Positions 11,241 to 21,316 of a stretch of 64,000 nt of DNA are shown here, piece by piece; within the stretch, counting starts at the first letter, position 1; each line of letters opens with the position of its first letter. Under the pieces are notes generated by a model that was given only the letters and a program-made list of their open reading frames with translations, had not been told where the DNA came from and did not search any database. The stretch is from Streptomyces tardus (GTDB lineage: Bacteria > Actinomycetota > Actinomycetes > Streptomycetales > Streptomycetaceae): contig NZ_JAELVF020000001.1 in NCBI RefSeq assembly GCF_018101125.2, positions 2,720,130 through 2,784,129 on the forward strand, given 5' to 3'. The translations under genes and the position numbers were made by a program.

Positions 11241-11306
11241 GACGACGCGTCGTCCGGGGTTCGCAGCCCCGGGTTCGCAGCTCCGGGTTCGCGCCCCGGG
11301 TGCGGG
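11241..11306. repeat. Palindrome and short tandem repeats upstream of bldN
   Basis: A perfect 14-base palindrome GACGACGCGTCGTC (11241-11254) is followed by three to four imperfect 13-15 base tandem copies of CCGGGTTCGCAGC up to about 11306. The segment lies between the HAD gene stop and the bldN promoter region, so it may serve as a terminator for the HAD gene. Its function is not known. Confidence 0.6.
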
Positions 11307-11400
11307 AGTTCGGGTGCAGTGCCGGACGGCGCGTGGCATCGGGGCGTCGGCCGCGGCGGGCGTGCGGGTGCGCCGTGGCGATGGGGTGCGGCCGTGCGGG

Positions 11401-12423
11401 TCAGCGCCGGCGGCGCTGGAGGGCGACCGCGGCAGCCGCGCCGCCCGCGACGGCGCCCACGCCGGCGGCGGCCGGGATGCCGATCTTCGCCGCCTTGCGG
11501 CCCGTTCGGTAGTCGCGCAGGCGCCAGCCGTGCTGCCGCGCGTGGTTGCGCAGCGCGCTGTCCGGGTTGATCGCGTACGGGTGGCCGACCAGCGAGAGCA
11601 TCGGGATGTCGTTGGAGGAGTCGCTGTACGCGGCGCAGCGCTCCAACTCCAGGCTCTCCGCCTCGGCGAGGGCCCTGACCGCCTCCGCCTTGGCCGGCCC
11701 GTGCAGTGGTTCGCCGACGAGGCGGCCGGTGTAGACGCCGTCGACGGACTCGGCGACGGTGCCGAGCGCACCGGTCAGGCCGAGGCGGCGGGCGATGATC
11801 GTCGCCGTCTCGACGGGGGCGGCGGTGACGAGCCACACCTTCTGGCCCGCGTCCAGGTGCGCCTGGGCGAGTGCGCGGGTGCCGGGCCAGATGCGGCTGG
11901 CCATGTACTCGTCGTAGATCTCCTCGCCCATCTCCATCAGTTCGGAGACCCGGTGGCCCTCGACGATGGACAGGGCGCTGGCCCGTACGTCGGCGAGGTG
12001 CTCCGGGTTCTCCGAGCCCGCGATCCGGAAGTACGCCTGCTGCCAGGCGAAGCGCAGCAGTTCGCGTGTGTCGAAGAACTCACGCTTGTACAGGCCCCGA
12101 CCGAAGTGGAAGATCGAGGCGCCCTGCATCACGGTGTTGTCGAGGTCGAAGAAGGCGGCGGCGCGCACGTCGCCGGTGACCGGGAACTCCGGCTCCTCGG
12201 GCGGGCTTTCGGCCGACTTCCCGGCATCGGTCTGCGCCGCGGAATCCGGCCCATCGGGCTGCTTGGACCTGCGTGACCTGCGAGATTCCCGGGGCGCGTC
12301 GTCCTGCTCGGCCCGGCCGGCGCGTTCCGCCTCGCGGGCCGCCTCGGCCGCGGCCTCACCGGCCAGGACACTTCGCGGTGTTGCCAAGTGCCTACGACGC
12401 GTGAGCCATGCCAGTCCGCTCAT
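11401..12423 (-). CDS. HAD-IB family phosphatase
   Basis: The 340-residue protein has an N-terminal disordered segment rich in charged residues (about 20-85) and then a haloacid dehalogenase domain of the IB (SerB/YrbI-like) class. Motif I is FFDLDNTV at 91-98 with nucleophile Asp93 and Asp95. Motif II is VTAAP near 195, and motif III/IV is [13 protein letters not shown] near 265. A short hydrophobic, Ala/Gly-rich helix followed by RRRR at the C-terminus may anchor it to the membrane. The substrate is probably a phosphorylated small molecule but cannot be named. It is transcribed divergently from the glutaredoxin gene 79 bases away. Confidence 0.85.
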   Translation of the reverse strand: MSGLAWLTRRRHLATPRSVLAGEAAAEAAREAERAGRAEQDDAPRESRRSRRSKQPDGPDSAAQTDAGKSAESPPEEPEFPVTGDVRAAAFFDLDNTVMQGASIFHFGRGLYKREFFDTRELLRFAWQQAYFRIAGSENPEHLADVRASALSIVEGHRVSELMEMGEEIYDEYMASRIWPGTRALAQAHLDAGQKVWLVTAAPVETATIIARRLGLTGALGTVAESVDGVYTGRLVGEPLHGPAKAEAVRALAEAESLELERCAAYSDSSNDIPMLSLVGHPYAINPDSALRNHARQHGWRLRDYRTGRKAAKIGIPAAAGVGAVAGGAAAAVALQRRRR

Positions 12424-12502
12424 GTGGTGAGCATAGCCATCCCGTTCCGGTGCTCCGGTGAAGAGCGGATGTCGCGTCCGCTACGGGCGCGACAATGGCG
12501 GC

Positions 12503-12739
12503 ATGAGGACTGTGACGCTCATCGGGAAGCCCGGCTGTCATCTCTGCGACGACGCACGGGAGATCATCGCGGAGGTCTGCGCGGAGGTGGGGGCTGCGTG
12601 GGAGGAGAAGGACATCAACACCGACGAGGAGCTGTACCGCAAGTACTGGGAGCAGATTCCGGTGGTGCTGGTGGACGGCTCGCAGCACGACTTCTGGCGG
12701 GTGGACCGCGGCCGGTTGCGGCGCGCGCTGGGTGCCTGA
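12503..12739 (+). CDS. Glutaredoxin family protein
   Basis: The 78-residue protein has the thioredoxin fold in its minimal glutaredoxin form. The redox motif is CHLC at 12-15, followed by the cis-proline segment QIPVVLVDG near 50. The N-terminus MRTVTLIGKPGCHLC is typical of the DUF836-like glutaredoxins found beside rex and hemA in Streptomyces. The ATG at 12503 is preferred over an upstream frame extension. Its neighbour is the redox sensor Rex, but no shared operon is proven because about 250 bases and the Rex operator lie between them. Confidence 0.88.
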   Translation: MRTVTLIGKPGCHLCDDAREIIAEVCAEVGAAWEEKDINTDEELYRKYWEQIPVVLVDGSQHDFWRVDRGRLRRALGA

Positions 12740-12892
12740 GCGGGGCTCTTTCGACGATTGGGCGCACGGGCCCGGCTCGACTACCATCGAGTACGTTTTG
12801 CCGCTCGGGGGGCTGGTCGTAAGGAGTCTGCAGGTGCGCGCTTCCGTGTGTGTGGCACCTGTCACTTCCAAGGGGCAAACTGGACACAATCT

Positions 12893-12910
12893 TTGTGCAC
12901 GCGTTCACAA
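12893..12910. promoter_or_regulatory. Rex operator (ROP)
   Basis: TTGTGCACGCGTTCACAA is an 18-base near-palindrome matching the Streptomyces Rex operator pattern TTGTGAAnnnnTTCACAA with one mismatched pair. It lies 86 bases upstream of the rex start, where Rex represses its own rex-hemACD operon when NADH is low. High NADH/NAD+ releases it, linking heme synthesis to respiration. Confidence 0.92.
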
Positions 12911-12995
12911 AGACATAGCCTGTGGGGGATGGGGCGGCCGCCGCGCACGCTGTGCACAGAGTCGCTCACCGCTTTGCGTAAACGGCAGGAGCACC

Positions 12996-13856
12996 GTGGC
13001 AACTGGCCGAACTCACCGACCGGCGAACCGAAGCCGAGGGATTCCCGAGGCAACTGTCGCCCGACTTCCGCTGTATCTGCGGGCCCTCACCGCGCTCTCC
13101 GAGCGCTCGGTGCCCACGGTCAGTTCGGAGGAGCTGGCGACTGCCGCCGGCGTCAACTCGGCCAAGCTGCGCAAGGACTTCTCCTACCTCGGCTCGTACG
13201 GCACCCGCGGTGTCGGCTACGACGTCGAGTACCTCGTCTACCAGATCTCGCGCGAACTGGGCCTGACCCAGGACTGGCCGGTCGTCATCGTCGGTATAGG
13301 AAACCTGGGCGCGGCGCTCGCGAACTACGGGGGGTTCGCCTCCCGCGGTTTCCGGGTCGCCTCCCTGATCGACGCCGATCCGGAGATGGCGGGCAAGGTC
13401 GTCGCGGGCATCGAGGTCCAGCACAGCGACGGCCTCGAGCAGGTCATCGAGGACAACGACGTGTCCATCGGCGTGATCGCCACGCCCGCCGCCTCCGCGC
13501 AGCCGGTGTGCGACCGGCTCGTTGCCGCGGGCATCACCTCCATCCTCAACTTCGCCCCGACGGTGCTCTCCGTGCCGGACGGGGTGGACGTGCGCAAGGT
13601 CGACCTCTCGATCGAGTTGCAGATCCTCGCCTTCCACGAGCAGCGCAAGGCGGGCGAACTCTCCGACGAGGACGCCGAGGAGCTGCCGCAGGGCGCCGGG
13701 GAGGTGACCGCTTCGCCGGTCGCCCCGCCCGCGGCCTCGGTCACCAAGCGCGGCAGCGGCTCCGGCAAGTCGCCGGCCGGTGCGTCGGGCGGCACGTCCG
13801 GCCGGAACGGCGAGCCGGGAAGTGACGGGGACGTCCCCGCCGTGATGCCGGCATGA
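12996..13856 (+). CDS. rex: Redox-sensing transcriptional repressor Rex
   Basis: The 286-residue protein has a winged-helix DNA-binding domain (about 15-90, including SSEELATAAGVNSAKLRKDF) and a Rossmann NAD(H)-binding domain with GIGNLGAA near 100 and FAPTVL near 195. Rex binds DNA in the NAD+ state and leaves on binding NADH. The GTG at 12996 is chosen because AGGAG lies just upstream and the residues match other Streptomyces Rex proteins. The C-terminal 55 residues are a Gly/Ser-rich disordered tail. Its stop overlaps the hemA start (ATGA), so the two are co-transcribed. Confidence 0.96.
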   Translation: MATGRTHRPANRSRGIPEATVARLPLYLRALTALSERSVPTVSSEELATAAGVNSAKLRKDFSYLGSYGTRGVGYDVEYLVYQISRELGLTQDWPVVIVGIGNLGAALANYGGFASRGFRVASLIDADPEMAGKVVAGIEVQHSDGLEQVIEDNDVSIGVIATPAASAQPVCDRLVAAGITSILNFAPTVLSVPDGVDVRKVDLSIELQILAFHEQRKAGELSDEDAEELPQGAGEVTASPVAPPAASVTKRGSGSGKSPAGASGGTSGRNGEPGSDGDVPAVMPA

Positions 13857-15277
13857 GTCTGCTCGTCGTCGGACTGAGTCACCGCAGCGCGCCGGTCAGC
13901 GTGTTGGAGCGGGCGGCGCTCGCCCCCGCGGCCCGCGGCCCGCTGCTGGCCGATGTGCTGGGCGCCGAGCCCGCCACCGAGGCGGCGGTGCTCTCCACCT
14001 GCAACCGGATCGAGCTGTACGCGGACGTGGACAAGTTCCACGCCGGCGTCGCCGAGCTCTCCACGCTGCTCGCCCACCACAGCGGCGTCGGCCTGGAGGA
14101 GCTCACTCCCTACCTGTACGTGCACTACGAGGACCGGGCGGTCCACCACCTCTTCTCGGTGGCCTGCGGCCTGGACTCGATGGTGGTCGGCGAGGGCCAG
14201 ATCCTCGGCCAGATCAAGGACTCGCTGGCGTACGCCCAGGATCAGCACAGTGCGGGCCGGCTGGTCAACGACCTCTTCCAGCAGGCGCTGCGGGTCGGCA
14301 AGCGGGCCCACAGCGAGACCGGCATCGACAAGGCCGGGCAGTCGCTGGTCACCTTCGGTCTGGAGCAGCTCGCGGGGGGTGCGGAGATCGCGGACTGGGC
14401 GCGCGGCAGACGCGCGCTGGTCATCGGGGCGGGTTCGATGTCCTCGCTCGCCGCGGCGACCCTGGTCCGCGCCGGCGTCACCGAACTGGTGATCGCCAAC
14501 AGGACGTTGGAGCGTGCCCGGCGGCTCAGCACCTCGCTGAGCGCCTATCTCCCGGACCTGTCGAACCTTTCGGACGCCGCGGGGTTCGCTCCGCGGGACG
14601 GTGCCCGGAACGCGCGGCGAAACGCTTCGGTGGGCGAGCGGCTCGACGTCGCGGCCGTCGCGATGGACGCCGTGACCGACGAACTCGCCGGCGCGGACAT
14701 CGTGGTGTCCTGCACGGGCGCCACCGGGCTGGTTCTGTCCACCGAGGACGTCGAGGCGGCCGTCGCCCGGCGGGCCGCGGACGCTCCGCCGCTCACCCTG
14801 CTCGACCTGGCGATGCCCCGTGACGTCGACGCCGGTGTGCACCGCCTCGCGGGCGCGCGGCTGGTGGACATCGAGTCACTCGCCGACGCCGCGGCCGACG
14901 CCCCGATGTCGGCCGACGTCGACGCGGTGCGGACCCTCGTCGGCGAGGAGGTCGCCGCCTTCGGCGCGGCGCAGCGGGCGGCGACGATCACGCCGACCGT
15001 GATCGCCCTGCGGGCCATGGCCTCCGAGGTGGTCAGCTCCGAAATGGCGCGGCTCGAGGGCCGGTTGCCCTCGCTCGCCGAGCGGGAGCGCGCCGAGATC
15101 ACCCAGACCGTACGGCGCGTGGTGGACAAGCTCCTCCACGCGCCGACCGTGCGCGTCAAACAGCTCGCGGGGGAGCCCGGTGGCGCGGGCTACGCGGACG
15201 CGCTGCGCGAACTGTTCGACCTTGACCCCGAGACGGTCGCTGCCGTCAGCAAGCCCACCAGGAGCGGCCGTGAGTGA
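13853..15277 (+). CDS. hemA: Glutamyl-tRNA reductase
   Basis: HemA reduces glutamyl-tRNA to glutamate-1-semialdehyde with NADPH, the first committed step of the C5 route to tetrapyrroles. The 474-residue protein has the catalytic domain with nucleophile Cys50 in LSTCNRIE, the VVGEGQILGQIK motif near 110, an NADPH-binding Rossmann segment VIGAGSMSSLAA near 188, and the C-terminal dimerisation helix. An Arg/Ala-rich insertion near 240-260 is common in actinobacterial HemA. It overlaps rex by four bases and hemC by eight. Confidence 0.97.
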   Translation: MSLLVVGLSHRSAPVSVLERAALAPAARGPLLADVLGAEPATEAAVLSTCNRIELYADVDKFHAGVAELSTLLAHHSGVGLEELTPYLYVHYEDRAVHHLFSVACGLDSMVVGEGQILGQIKDSLAYAQDQHSAGRLVNDLFQQALRVGKRAHSETGIDKAGQSLVTFGLEQLAGGAEIADWARGRRALVIGAGSMSSLAAATLVRAGVTELVIANRTLERARRLSTSLSAYLPDLSNLSDAAGFAPRDGARNARRNASVGERLDVAAVAMDAVTDELAGADIVVSCTGATGLVLSTEDVEAAVARRAADAPPLTLLDLAMPRDVDAGVHRLAGARLVDIESLADAAADAPMSADVDAVRTLVGEEVAAFGAAQRAATITPTVIALRAMASEVVSSEMARLEGRLPSLAERERAEITQTVRRVVDKLLHAPTVRVKQLAGEPGGAGYADALRELFDLDPETVAAVSKPTRSGRE

Positions 15278-16304
15278 GTCACCCGTCACACCTGTCCCAT
15301 CCGTCGTCCCACCCGCCGGCGACACCGGCACCGGGCAGCCGCCGCCGCTGCGGCTCGGCACCCGCCGCAGCCGGCTGGCGATGGCCCAGTCCGGGCAGGT
15401 CGCCGAGAAGATCACCGAACTGACCGGCCGGCGCGTCGAGTTGGTGGAGATCACCACGTACGGCGATGTCTCCAAGGAGCAGCTGGCGCAGATCGGCGGC
15501 ACCGGGGTCTTCGTCTCCGCGCTGCGGGACGCCCTGCTCGCCGGCGAGGTCGACCTCGCCGTGCACTCGCTGAAGGACCTGCCCACCGCGCAGCCCGAGG
15601 AGTTGGTGGTCGCGGCGATGCCGCCGCGCGTCGACCCCCGGGACGCCCTGGTCGCACGGGACGGGCTGACCTTCGCCCAGCTGCCCGACGGCGCGAGGGT
15701 CGGCACGGGGTCGCCGCGCCGCATGGCGCAACTGGCGTCCTGGGCGCGGGCGCTGGGCCGTGAGACGGAAATCGTGCCGATCCGAGGGAATGTCGACACT
15801 CGTATTGGGTACGTGCGATCCGGGGAACTCGACGCAGTCGTCCTCGCCGCCGCGGGCCTCACCCGGGTGGGCAGGATCGACGAGGCTACCGAGCTCCTCG
15901 ATCCCCATGAGATCCTGCCCGCTCCCGGCCAGGGGGCACTCGCAGTCGAATGCGTCGCCGCGAGCGCGCAACTCGCTGTCCAGCTCGGCAAGCTCGACGA
16001 TCCGTTGACTCGGCTCGCCGTGACTGCCGAGCGAACCCTGCTCGCCCGGCTCGAGGCCGGTTGCAGCGCACCAGTGGGTGCGCTCGCCGACTTCTGGGTC
16101 AACGAGCAGGACGTCACTGAAATGCGCCTGCGCGGCGTCGTCGGGACCACCGACGGATCCACGCAGGTGCAGCTGTCCACCACCGGTTCCGTACCGGCGT
16201 CCGCCGACGAGGCGACGGCCCAGTCCATACTGCTGGGCCGTGACCTTGCCGACGCGATGCTCGCCAAGGGTGCGGCCGGTCTGATGGGGGAGCGAGCACA
16301 TTGA
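15270..16304 (+). CDS. hemC: Porphobilinogen deaminase (hydroxymethylbilane synthase)
   Basis: HemC joins four porphobilinogen units into hydroxymethylbilane. The 344-residue protein shows LGTRRSRLAMAQS at the start of the fold, HSLKDLPT near 93, GTGSPRRMAQL near 150 and the dipyrromethane-cofactor cysteine in EAGCSAPVGA near 265. The GTG at 15270 has AGGAG upstream and overlaps the end of hemA by eight bases; a longer in-frame upstream start is not supported. The first 28 residues are a Pro/Val-rich extension. Confidence 0.95.
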   Translation: MSESPVTPVPSVVPPAGDTGTGQPPPLRLGTRRSRLAMAQSGQVAEKITELTGRRVELVEITTYGDVSKEQLAQIGGTGVFVSALRDALLAGEVDLAVHSLKDLPTAQPEELVVAAMPPRVDPRDALVARDGLTFAQLPDGARVGTGSPRRMAQLASWARALGRETEIVPIRGNVDTRIGYVRSGELDAVVLAAAGLTRVGRIDEATELLDPHEILPAPGQGALAVECVAASAQLAVQLGKLDDPLTRLAVTAERTLLARLEAGCSAPVGALADFWVNEQDVTEMRLRGVVGTTDGSTQVQLSTTGSVPASADEATAQSILLGRDLADAMLAKGAAGLMGERAH

Positions 16305-18004
16305 GCCCCACAACCGCCCACAACGCCACCGCGTCTGCCGGCACCACCGCAGGCGTGGCAGTACCGAGTGCGCAGGCCGCGCATCGGCACTTCTACGGCG
16401 CGAACGGTCACGTCACCTTCCTCGGCGCCGGGCCCGGGGACCCGGGGCTGCTGACACTGCGGGCTGTGGAAGCCCTCTCGCAGGCCGACGTGCTGGTCGC
16501 TGATCCCGAGGTCCACGACGTCGTACGGACCCATGCGCGGGCAGGCGTGGACACGCCGCTCCAGGCCGTCGCGGACGAGACATCCGCCACAGCCGGTGGT
16601 GCAGCAGATCTTGTCATGCGGGCCGCGCGCTCCGGCAAGCGGGTCGTACGAGCGGTGCTCGGGGACCCGGGCCTGGACGCGGGTGCAGGTCAGGAGATGC
16701 TCGACTGCGCCAGCGAGGGCATCATCTTCGAGGTCGTGCCGGGTGTGGCCAACGTCGTGGGAGTGCCCGCCTACGCGGGCGTTCCGCTGCGGGACGCGCA
16801 CGGCACCGACGTCCGTTTCATCGACTTCCGCAGCGCGGACAGCCGATGTTGGACGGAGGTCGGCGCGAGCGACGCCACCGTGGTCGTCTCCGCGACGCTG
16901 GAGACCGTCACCGCGGCTGCCGCCGAGCTGGTCACCGCGGGCCGCAAGCCGGACACCCCGTTGACGGTGACTGTCGCCGGCACCACCACCCGGCAGCGGA
17001 CCTGGTCGGCGACGCTCGGCAGCATCGCGCAGACCTTCAAGCAGGCCAAGGTGCTGCCGACCGCCGACGGCGGACAGCCGGCGATAGTCGTCGTCGGCGA
17101 GCGCAGCGCCCCCGCGCAGCGCGACCGACTGGCCTGGTTCGAGTCCAAGCCGCTGTTCGGCTGGAACGTACTGGTGCCGCGCACCAGGGAGCAGGCCGCC
17201 TCGCTCTCCGACCAGCTCCGCTCCTACGGCGCGGTGCCGGCCGAGGTGCCGACCATCGCCGTCGAACCCCCGCGCACCCCGCAGCAGATGGAGCGTGCGG
17301 TCAAGGGCCTGGTCACCGGGCGGTACGAGTGGATCGCCTTCACCTCGGTGAACGCCGTGAAGGCGGTGCGCGAGAAGTTCGAGGAGTACGGGCTGGACGC
17401 GCGCGCCTTCGCCGGGATCAAGGTGGCCGCGGTCGGCGACCAGACGGCCAAGTCCCTGGTGGAGTTCGGCGTGAAGCCGGACCTGGTGCCCAGCGGTGAG
17501 CAGTCGGCCGCCGGCCTGCTCGAGGACTGGCCGCCCTACGACCCGGTCTTCGACCCGATCGACCGCGTCTTCCTGCCGCGTGCCGACATCGCCACCGAGA
17601 CGCTGGTGGCGGGGCTGATCGAGCTGGGCTGGGAGGTCGACGACGTCACGGCGTACCGGACGGTGCGTGCGTCGCCGCCGCCGGCGGAGACCCGCGAAAT
17701 GATCAAGAGCGGTGGCTTCGACGCGGTGCTCTTCACCTCCTCCAGCACGGTCCGCAACCTCGTCGGTATCGCGGGCAAGCCGCACAACGTGACGGTGATC
17801 GCCTGCATCGGCCCGGCGACGGCCAAGACGGCCGAGGAGCACGGGCTGCGGGTGGACGTACTCTCGCCGGAGCCGTCCGTGCACAGACTCGCCGCCGCGC
17901 TCGCCGACTTCGGCACCGCCCGCAGGGCCGCGGCCCTCGAGGCGGGCGACCCGGTCAAGCGGCCGAGCGAGAAGCGACCGACCCGCAGGAGGGCACGTAC
18001 GTGA
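16301..18004 (+). CDS. hemD: Fused uroporphyrinogen-III C-methyltransferase-like / uroporphyrinogen-III synthase
   Basis: The 567-residue protein has two domains. Residues about 30-275 resemble SUMT/CobA tetrapyrrole methylases ([18 protein letters not shown]). Residues about 285-545 form the HEM4 uroporphyrinogen-III synthase domain ([29 protein letters not shown]) that cyclises hydroxymethylbilane with ring-D inversion. This fusion is standard in Streptomyces. The start is a TTG overlapping the hemC stop by four bases. Whether the methylase half is active cannot be judged here; if so, it would divert uroporphyrinogen III towards siroheme or cobalamin. Confidence 0.92.
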   Translation: MSPTTAHNATASAGTTAGVAVPSAQAAHRHFYGANGHVTFLGAGPGDPGLLTLRAVEALSQADVLVADPEVHDVVRTHARAGVDTPLQAVADETSATAGGAADLVMRAARSGKRVVRAVLGDPGLDAGAGQEMLDCASEGIIFEVVPGVANVVGVPAYAGVPLRDAHGTDVRFIDFRSADSRCWTEVGASDATVVVSATLETVTAAAAELVTAGRKPDTPLTVTVAGTTTRQRTWSATLGSIAQTFKQAKVLPTADGGQPAIVVVGERSAPAQRDRLAWFESKPLFGWNVLVPRTREQAASLSDQLRSYGAVPAEVPTIAVEPPRTPQQMERAVKGLVTGRYEWIAFTSVNAVKAVREKFEEYGLDARAFAGIKVAAVGDQTAKSLVEFGVKPDLVPSGEQSAAGLLEDWPPYDPVFDPIDRVFLPRADIATETLVAGLIELGWEVDDVTAYRTVRASPPPAETREMIKSGGFDAVLFTSSSTVRNLVGIAGKPHNVTVIACIGPATAKTAEEHGLRVDVLSPEPSVHRLAAALADFGTARRAAALEAGDPVKRPSEKRPTRRRART

Positions 18005-18990
18005 GTGACTACGGCAGCTATCCGGCTGCCCGGCCCAGGCGGCTCCGCACCACTCCGGCGATGCGCCGGATGGTTGCCGAGCACCGGCCGCACCCGGCCG
18101 ACCTGATCCTGCCCGCGTTCGTGCGCGAGGGGATCGAGGAGCCGGTCCCGGTCTCCTCGATGCCCGGCGTCGTCCAGCACACCAGGGACACGCTGCGCAA
18201 GGCGGCCGTGGAGGCCGTGGAGGCGGGCATCGGCGGGCTGATGCTCTTCGGAGTGCCGCTGGTAAAGGACGCGGTCGGCTCGCAGGGCACGGACCCCGAC
18301 GGCATCCTCCAGGTCGCGCTGCGGGACGTACGGGCCGAGGTGGGCGACGAGTTGGTGCTGATGTCCGACCTCTGTCTGGACGAGTACACGGACCACGGCC
18401 ACTGCGGAGTCCTCGACGAGCAGGGCCGGGTGGACAACGACGCCACCCTGGAGCGGTACGCGCAGATGGCACTCGTCCAGGCCGAGGCGGGTGCCCACAC
18501 GCTGGGGCCCAGCGGCATGATGGACGGCCAGATCGGCTTCGTGCGGCGGGCGTTGGACGAGGCGGGCCACACGGACGTCTCGCTCTTCGCCTACACCGCC
18601 AAGTACGCCTCGGCGTTCTACGGCCCGTTCCGGGAGGCCGTCGGCTCCTCGCTGCGCGGGGACCGCAAGACCTACCAGCAGGACGGCGCCAACGCCCGTG
18701 AGTCGTTGCGGGAGTTGGCGCTCGATCTGGCCGAGGGCGCGGACATGGTGATGGTCAAGCCCGGGCTGCCGTACCTGGATGTGCTGAAGACCTTCCGCGA
18801 GCACGCGGACGTGCCGGTGGGCGTCTACCAGATCTCCGGCGAGTACTCGATGGTGGAGGCCGCCGCCGAGAAGGGCTGGATCGACCGCGAGGCGGCGATC
18901 GTCGAGACGCTCACCAGCTTCCGCCGGGCGGGCGCCGATCTGGTGCTGACGTACTGGGCGGTGGAGGCGGCGCGGCTGCTGCGCCGCTGA
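18001..18990 (+). CDS. hemB: Delta-aminolevulinic acid dehydratase (porphobilinogen synthase)
   Basis: HemB condenses two 5-aminolevulinate molecules into porphobilinogen. The 329-residue protein has the metal-associated [14 protein letters not shown] near 121-134, the catalytic-lysine regions [14 protein letters not shown] near 199 and [10 protein letters not shown] near 250, and QISGEYSM near 278. The GTG start overlaps the hemD stop (GTGA). It is the last gene of the rex-hem cluster, and a likely terminator lies about 120 bases on. Confidence 0.96.
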   Translation: MSDYGSYPAARPRRLRTTPAMRRMVAEHRPHPADLILPAFVREGIEEPVPVSSMPGVVQHTRDTLRKAAVEAVEAGIGGLMLFGVPLVKDAVGSQGTDPDGILQVALRDVRAEVGDELVLMSDLCLDEYTDHGHCGVLDEQGRVDNDATLERYAQMALVQAEAGAHTLGPSGMMDGQIGFVRRALDEAGHTDVSLFAYTAKYASAFYGPFREAVGSSLRGDRKTYQQDGANARESLRELALDLAEGADMVMVKPGLPYLDVLKTFREHADVPVGVYQISGEYSMVEAAAEKGWIDREAAIVETLTSFRRAGADLVLTYWAVEAARLLRR

Positions 18991-19107
18991 GGCGCGTCCT
19001 GCCGGATCCGCGCCGGGGGACGCGGCCTCGGGCCCATGCGCGGGCGCGAACACGGCCGGCGCTGAGGGCGCGTGTTCGGGGCGCGTGCCGAACCTCAGAG
19101 CATGCTG

Positions 19108-19143
19108 ATGAGCCCGTTGTCGCTCAACTCGCCACGGGCTCAT
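19108..19143 (+). terminator. Probable terminator of the rex-hem operon
   Basis: A perfect 10-base-arm inverted repeat (ATGAGCCCGT / ACGGGCTCAT) with a 16-base loop lies about 120 bases after hemB. There is no T run, as is usual for Streptomyces. The remaining 376 bases up to 19519 hold no recognisable gene. Confidence 0.6.
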
Positions 19144-19519
19144 GGGCGCAGGGCCTTCCTCTCCTGCCGGTTCACGACCGTTGCAGCGCGCGGGGCTCTG
19201 GAGAGCAGCGGAGGCGAATCGGCAGGGTAGGGCCCGGGTAGGGCAGCGTGCGTTGAACTTCCACGCTCTCGTCGTTCGGCGCGGGGCGAGGCCGAGCGGG
19301 TCGGGGTGGTGCAGCGGGCGGTGTCGGGGTCGGTTCCTGCGGTGAGTTGATCGAAGTGCCCGTACGGGACGCGGGGCGGTGAGCGCCCCGCCGTGGTCTT
19401 CGGCAACCAGCGGCGGGCCGCGTTCGTGGCCGGATCGAAGTCCGGCGCGCTGGACGCTTGACGCGGAGCCTCGTACGGAGCGACTCCCGCCGGCCGGCCC
19501 GGCTGAGTACTCTGCGCGG

Positions 19520-21076
19520 ATGACCCTCCACCGGCCTCGCCCGCGCCGCCGCCCGCTGGCCGTGGTCGCGGCGTGTGCCGCGTTCGGCGTCCTCGGCCCG
19601 GCCTGCTCCGGCGGCGGCTCCGAGGAGGCGCCGGTACCCGGCGCGAGCGACGTACCGAGCACGCTGGACAAGGATGCCCTGAGCACCGAGCGGCCCCGAA
19701 AACCCAAGGGCGGCAGGGCGGCGCGCTCGGACTTCGACGGGGACGGCTACCCCGACGCCGTCGTTCAGCTCAAAGGCGGACCCGTCGCCGGGCTGGAACG
19801 GGCGTACGGTCCGCTCGCCGTGCTGTACGGCGGCGAGGACGGCCTCCGCCCGGATGGGAAACCACTGGTCGCGGGCGAGGGGCGGAAGGACGACCGGGGC
19901 TTCCTGACCGAGGGGTACGCGCTCCCGATCGTCGGCAGCGCCGGTCCCGACCTCGGCCAGGACGTCCAGCACCACGCGCGGGACTTCGACGGGGACGGCT
20001 ACACCGACCTCGTCGCCGAGCGCCATCTCGAGCCGGGCTCCGAGGACGGCAAGCACCCGCACCACATCGTGCTGCTGCGCGGCGGCCCGGACGGCCTGAG
20101 TGACGAGGCCGTCCGGCTGCGGGCGCCCGGCAACGAGGAGGGCGCGTTCCTGGAGCTCGGTGCCGTTGGTGACTTCAACGGCGACCGCCACCCGGACCTC
20201 CTGGTCGTACGAGAGCAGCGCACCGGTGCGAAGCCGAACGCGCAGATCCTGTACGGACCCTTCGACTCGTCCGGGAAGATCGCCACGTTCCAGTCGCTGG
20301 GCACCGGCGACCTCCGCACCGACCGGTCGCCGGGCAAGCCACTCACCGCCGACTTCGACCGCGACGGGCGTACCGACCTCCTCATGGTCAGCGACTACGA
20401 CGAGGAGTACGAGGGCGAAGCACCCCGGACGCCGGTGCGGTACTTCCGCGGTACGCCCGAAGGGCCGGTCCACGACGCGGAGTTGACCGGGAGCCTGACC
20501 TCGCGCGTGGCGACGGACCACGGTTCCGAGGTGCGTGCCGGCATGGACCTGGACGACGACGGCTATCCGGACATCCTGCCGCCCGGCCAGGGCGAGAAGA
20601 CGGATCGGCGCTATCTGCGCGGTGGCCCCGAGGGCATCCGGGCCGGCACCGAACCCCTGACCACGGGGGAGGACGTGGGTTCGCCGCTGCTGGAAGCGGA
20701 CGTGACAGGGGACGGCGACGCGGAGTTGGTCTCCCGGATCCCGCACGGCGAGCACCGCAACCGGGGCGCGATCCAGGTGGCCGCCAAGCAGTCGGGACCA
20801 CGCCTCCGCCCGATCCAGGCCGTGCACATGGACACCCCCGGTGTCCCCGGTGAGGTCTTCGCCGGCGGCGGCTTCGGCAAACGCGACCGCTTCGCCGAGG
20901 GTCTGCACGTACTCGACGCGGACCAGGACGGTCACGCGGACGTACTGGCCTCGGAGGGCTTCGGCGGACCGAAGCAGCGCTTCGGCGGCCTGTGGTTCTT
21001 CCGCGGTGGACCGGACGGCCTGCGCACCGACGACGTACGCCGCTTCCGGCTCCCGGAGCTGGGCCACCGGCGGTAG
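19520..21076 (+). CDS. FG-GAP repeat (integrin-like beta-propeller) lipoprotein
   Basis: The 518-residue protein begins with a lipoprotein signal: RPRPRRRP, a hydrophobic segment, then a GPAC lipobox (Cys29). It then carries about seven Asp-rich calcium-binding repeats of the FG-GAP/VCBS type, for example DFDGDGYPDAVVQ, DFDGDGYTDLVAE, DFNGDRHPDLLVV, DFDRDGRTDLLMV, DLDDDGYPDILPP and DADQDGHADVLAS. Seven repeats suggest a seven-bladed propeller displayed outside the membrane. Such proteins are common in Streptomyces and have no known enzymatic role. The ATG at 19520 is the only start that gives a signal peptide. It converges on argS. Confidence 0.88.
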   Translation: MTLHRPRPRRRPLAVVAACAAFGVLGPACSGGGSEEAPVPGASDVPSTLDKDALSTERPRKPKGGRAARSDFDGDGYPDAVVQLKGGPVAGLERAYGPLAVLYGGEDGLRPDGKPLVAGEGRKDDRGFLTEGYALPIVGSAGPDLGQDVQHHARDFDGDGYTDLVAERHLEPGSEDGKHPHHIVLLRGGPDGLSDEAVRLRAPGNEEGAFLELGAVGDFNGDRHPDLLVVREQRTGAKPNAQILYGPFDSSGKIATFQSLGTGDLRTDRSPGKPLTADFDRDGRTDLLMVSDYDEEYEGEAPRTPVRYFRGTPEGPVHDAELTGSLTSRVATDHGSEVRAGMDLDDDGYPDILPPGQGEKTDRRYLRGGPEGIRAGTEPLTTGEDVGSPLLEADVTGDGDAELVSRIPHGEHRNRGAIQVAAKQSGPRLRPIQAVHMDTPGVPGEVFAGGGFGKRDRFAEGLHVLDADQDGHADVLASEGFGGPKQRFGGLWFFRGGPDGLRTDDVRRFRLPELGHRR

Positions 21077-21266
21077 CCCTCCCTGTTCGCCGAGCGGAGC
21101 CCGACAACCCGTCCGTGCAACGGAGTTGCGCCTGCGTCGCGCTCAGGAACGTGTCGCGGCCCGGGCAGGTCGCCCGGGGCAGGTGGAGCGTGCGCAGGGG
21201 CCGCGCGGACCGGCGGTTGGAGCGGGAGGACACGCGCCCTGCACGCGGCGGCGGCCCCGGACACAG

Positions 21267-21305
21267 CGGAGGCCCCGGACGGCTTCTCGCTGTCCGGGGC
21301 CTCCG
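21267..21305. terminator. Bidirectional terminator between FG-GAP gene and argS
   Basis: A 14-base-arm perfect inverted repeat (CGGAGGCCCCGGAC / GTCCGGGGCCTCCG) with an 11-base loop lies between convergent genes. Confidence 0.85.
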
Positions 21306-21316
21306 CGGGGCTGTGC

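Noticed and set aside
14876..18472. 1198-codon minus-strand frame
   Set aside because: Antisense shadow of hemA-hemC-hemD-hemB caused by high GC content.
19100..19143. Short minus-strand peptide ending LSDNGLISML
   Set aside because: About ten codons, coinciding with the arms of a terminator-like hairpin; no evidence of translation.
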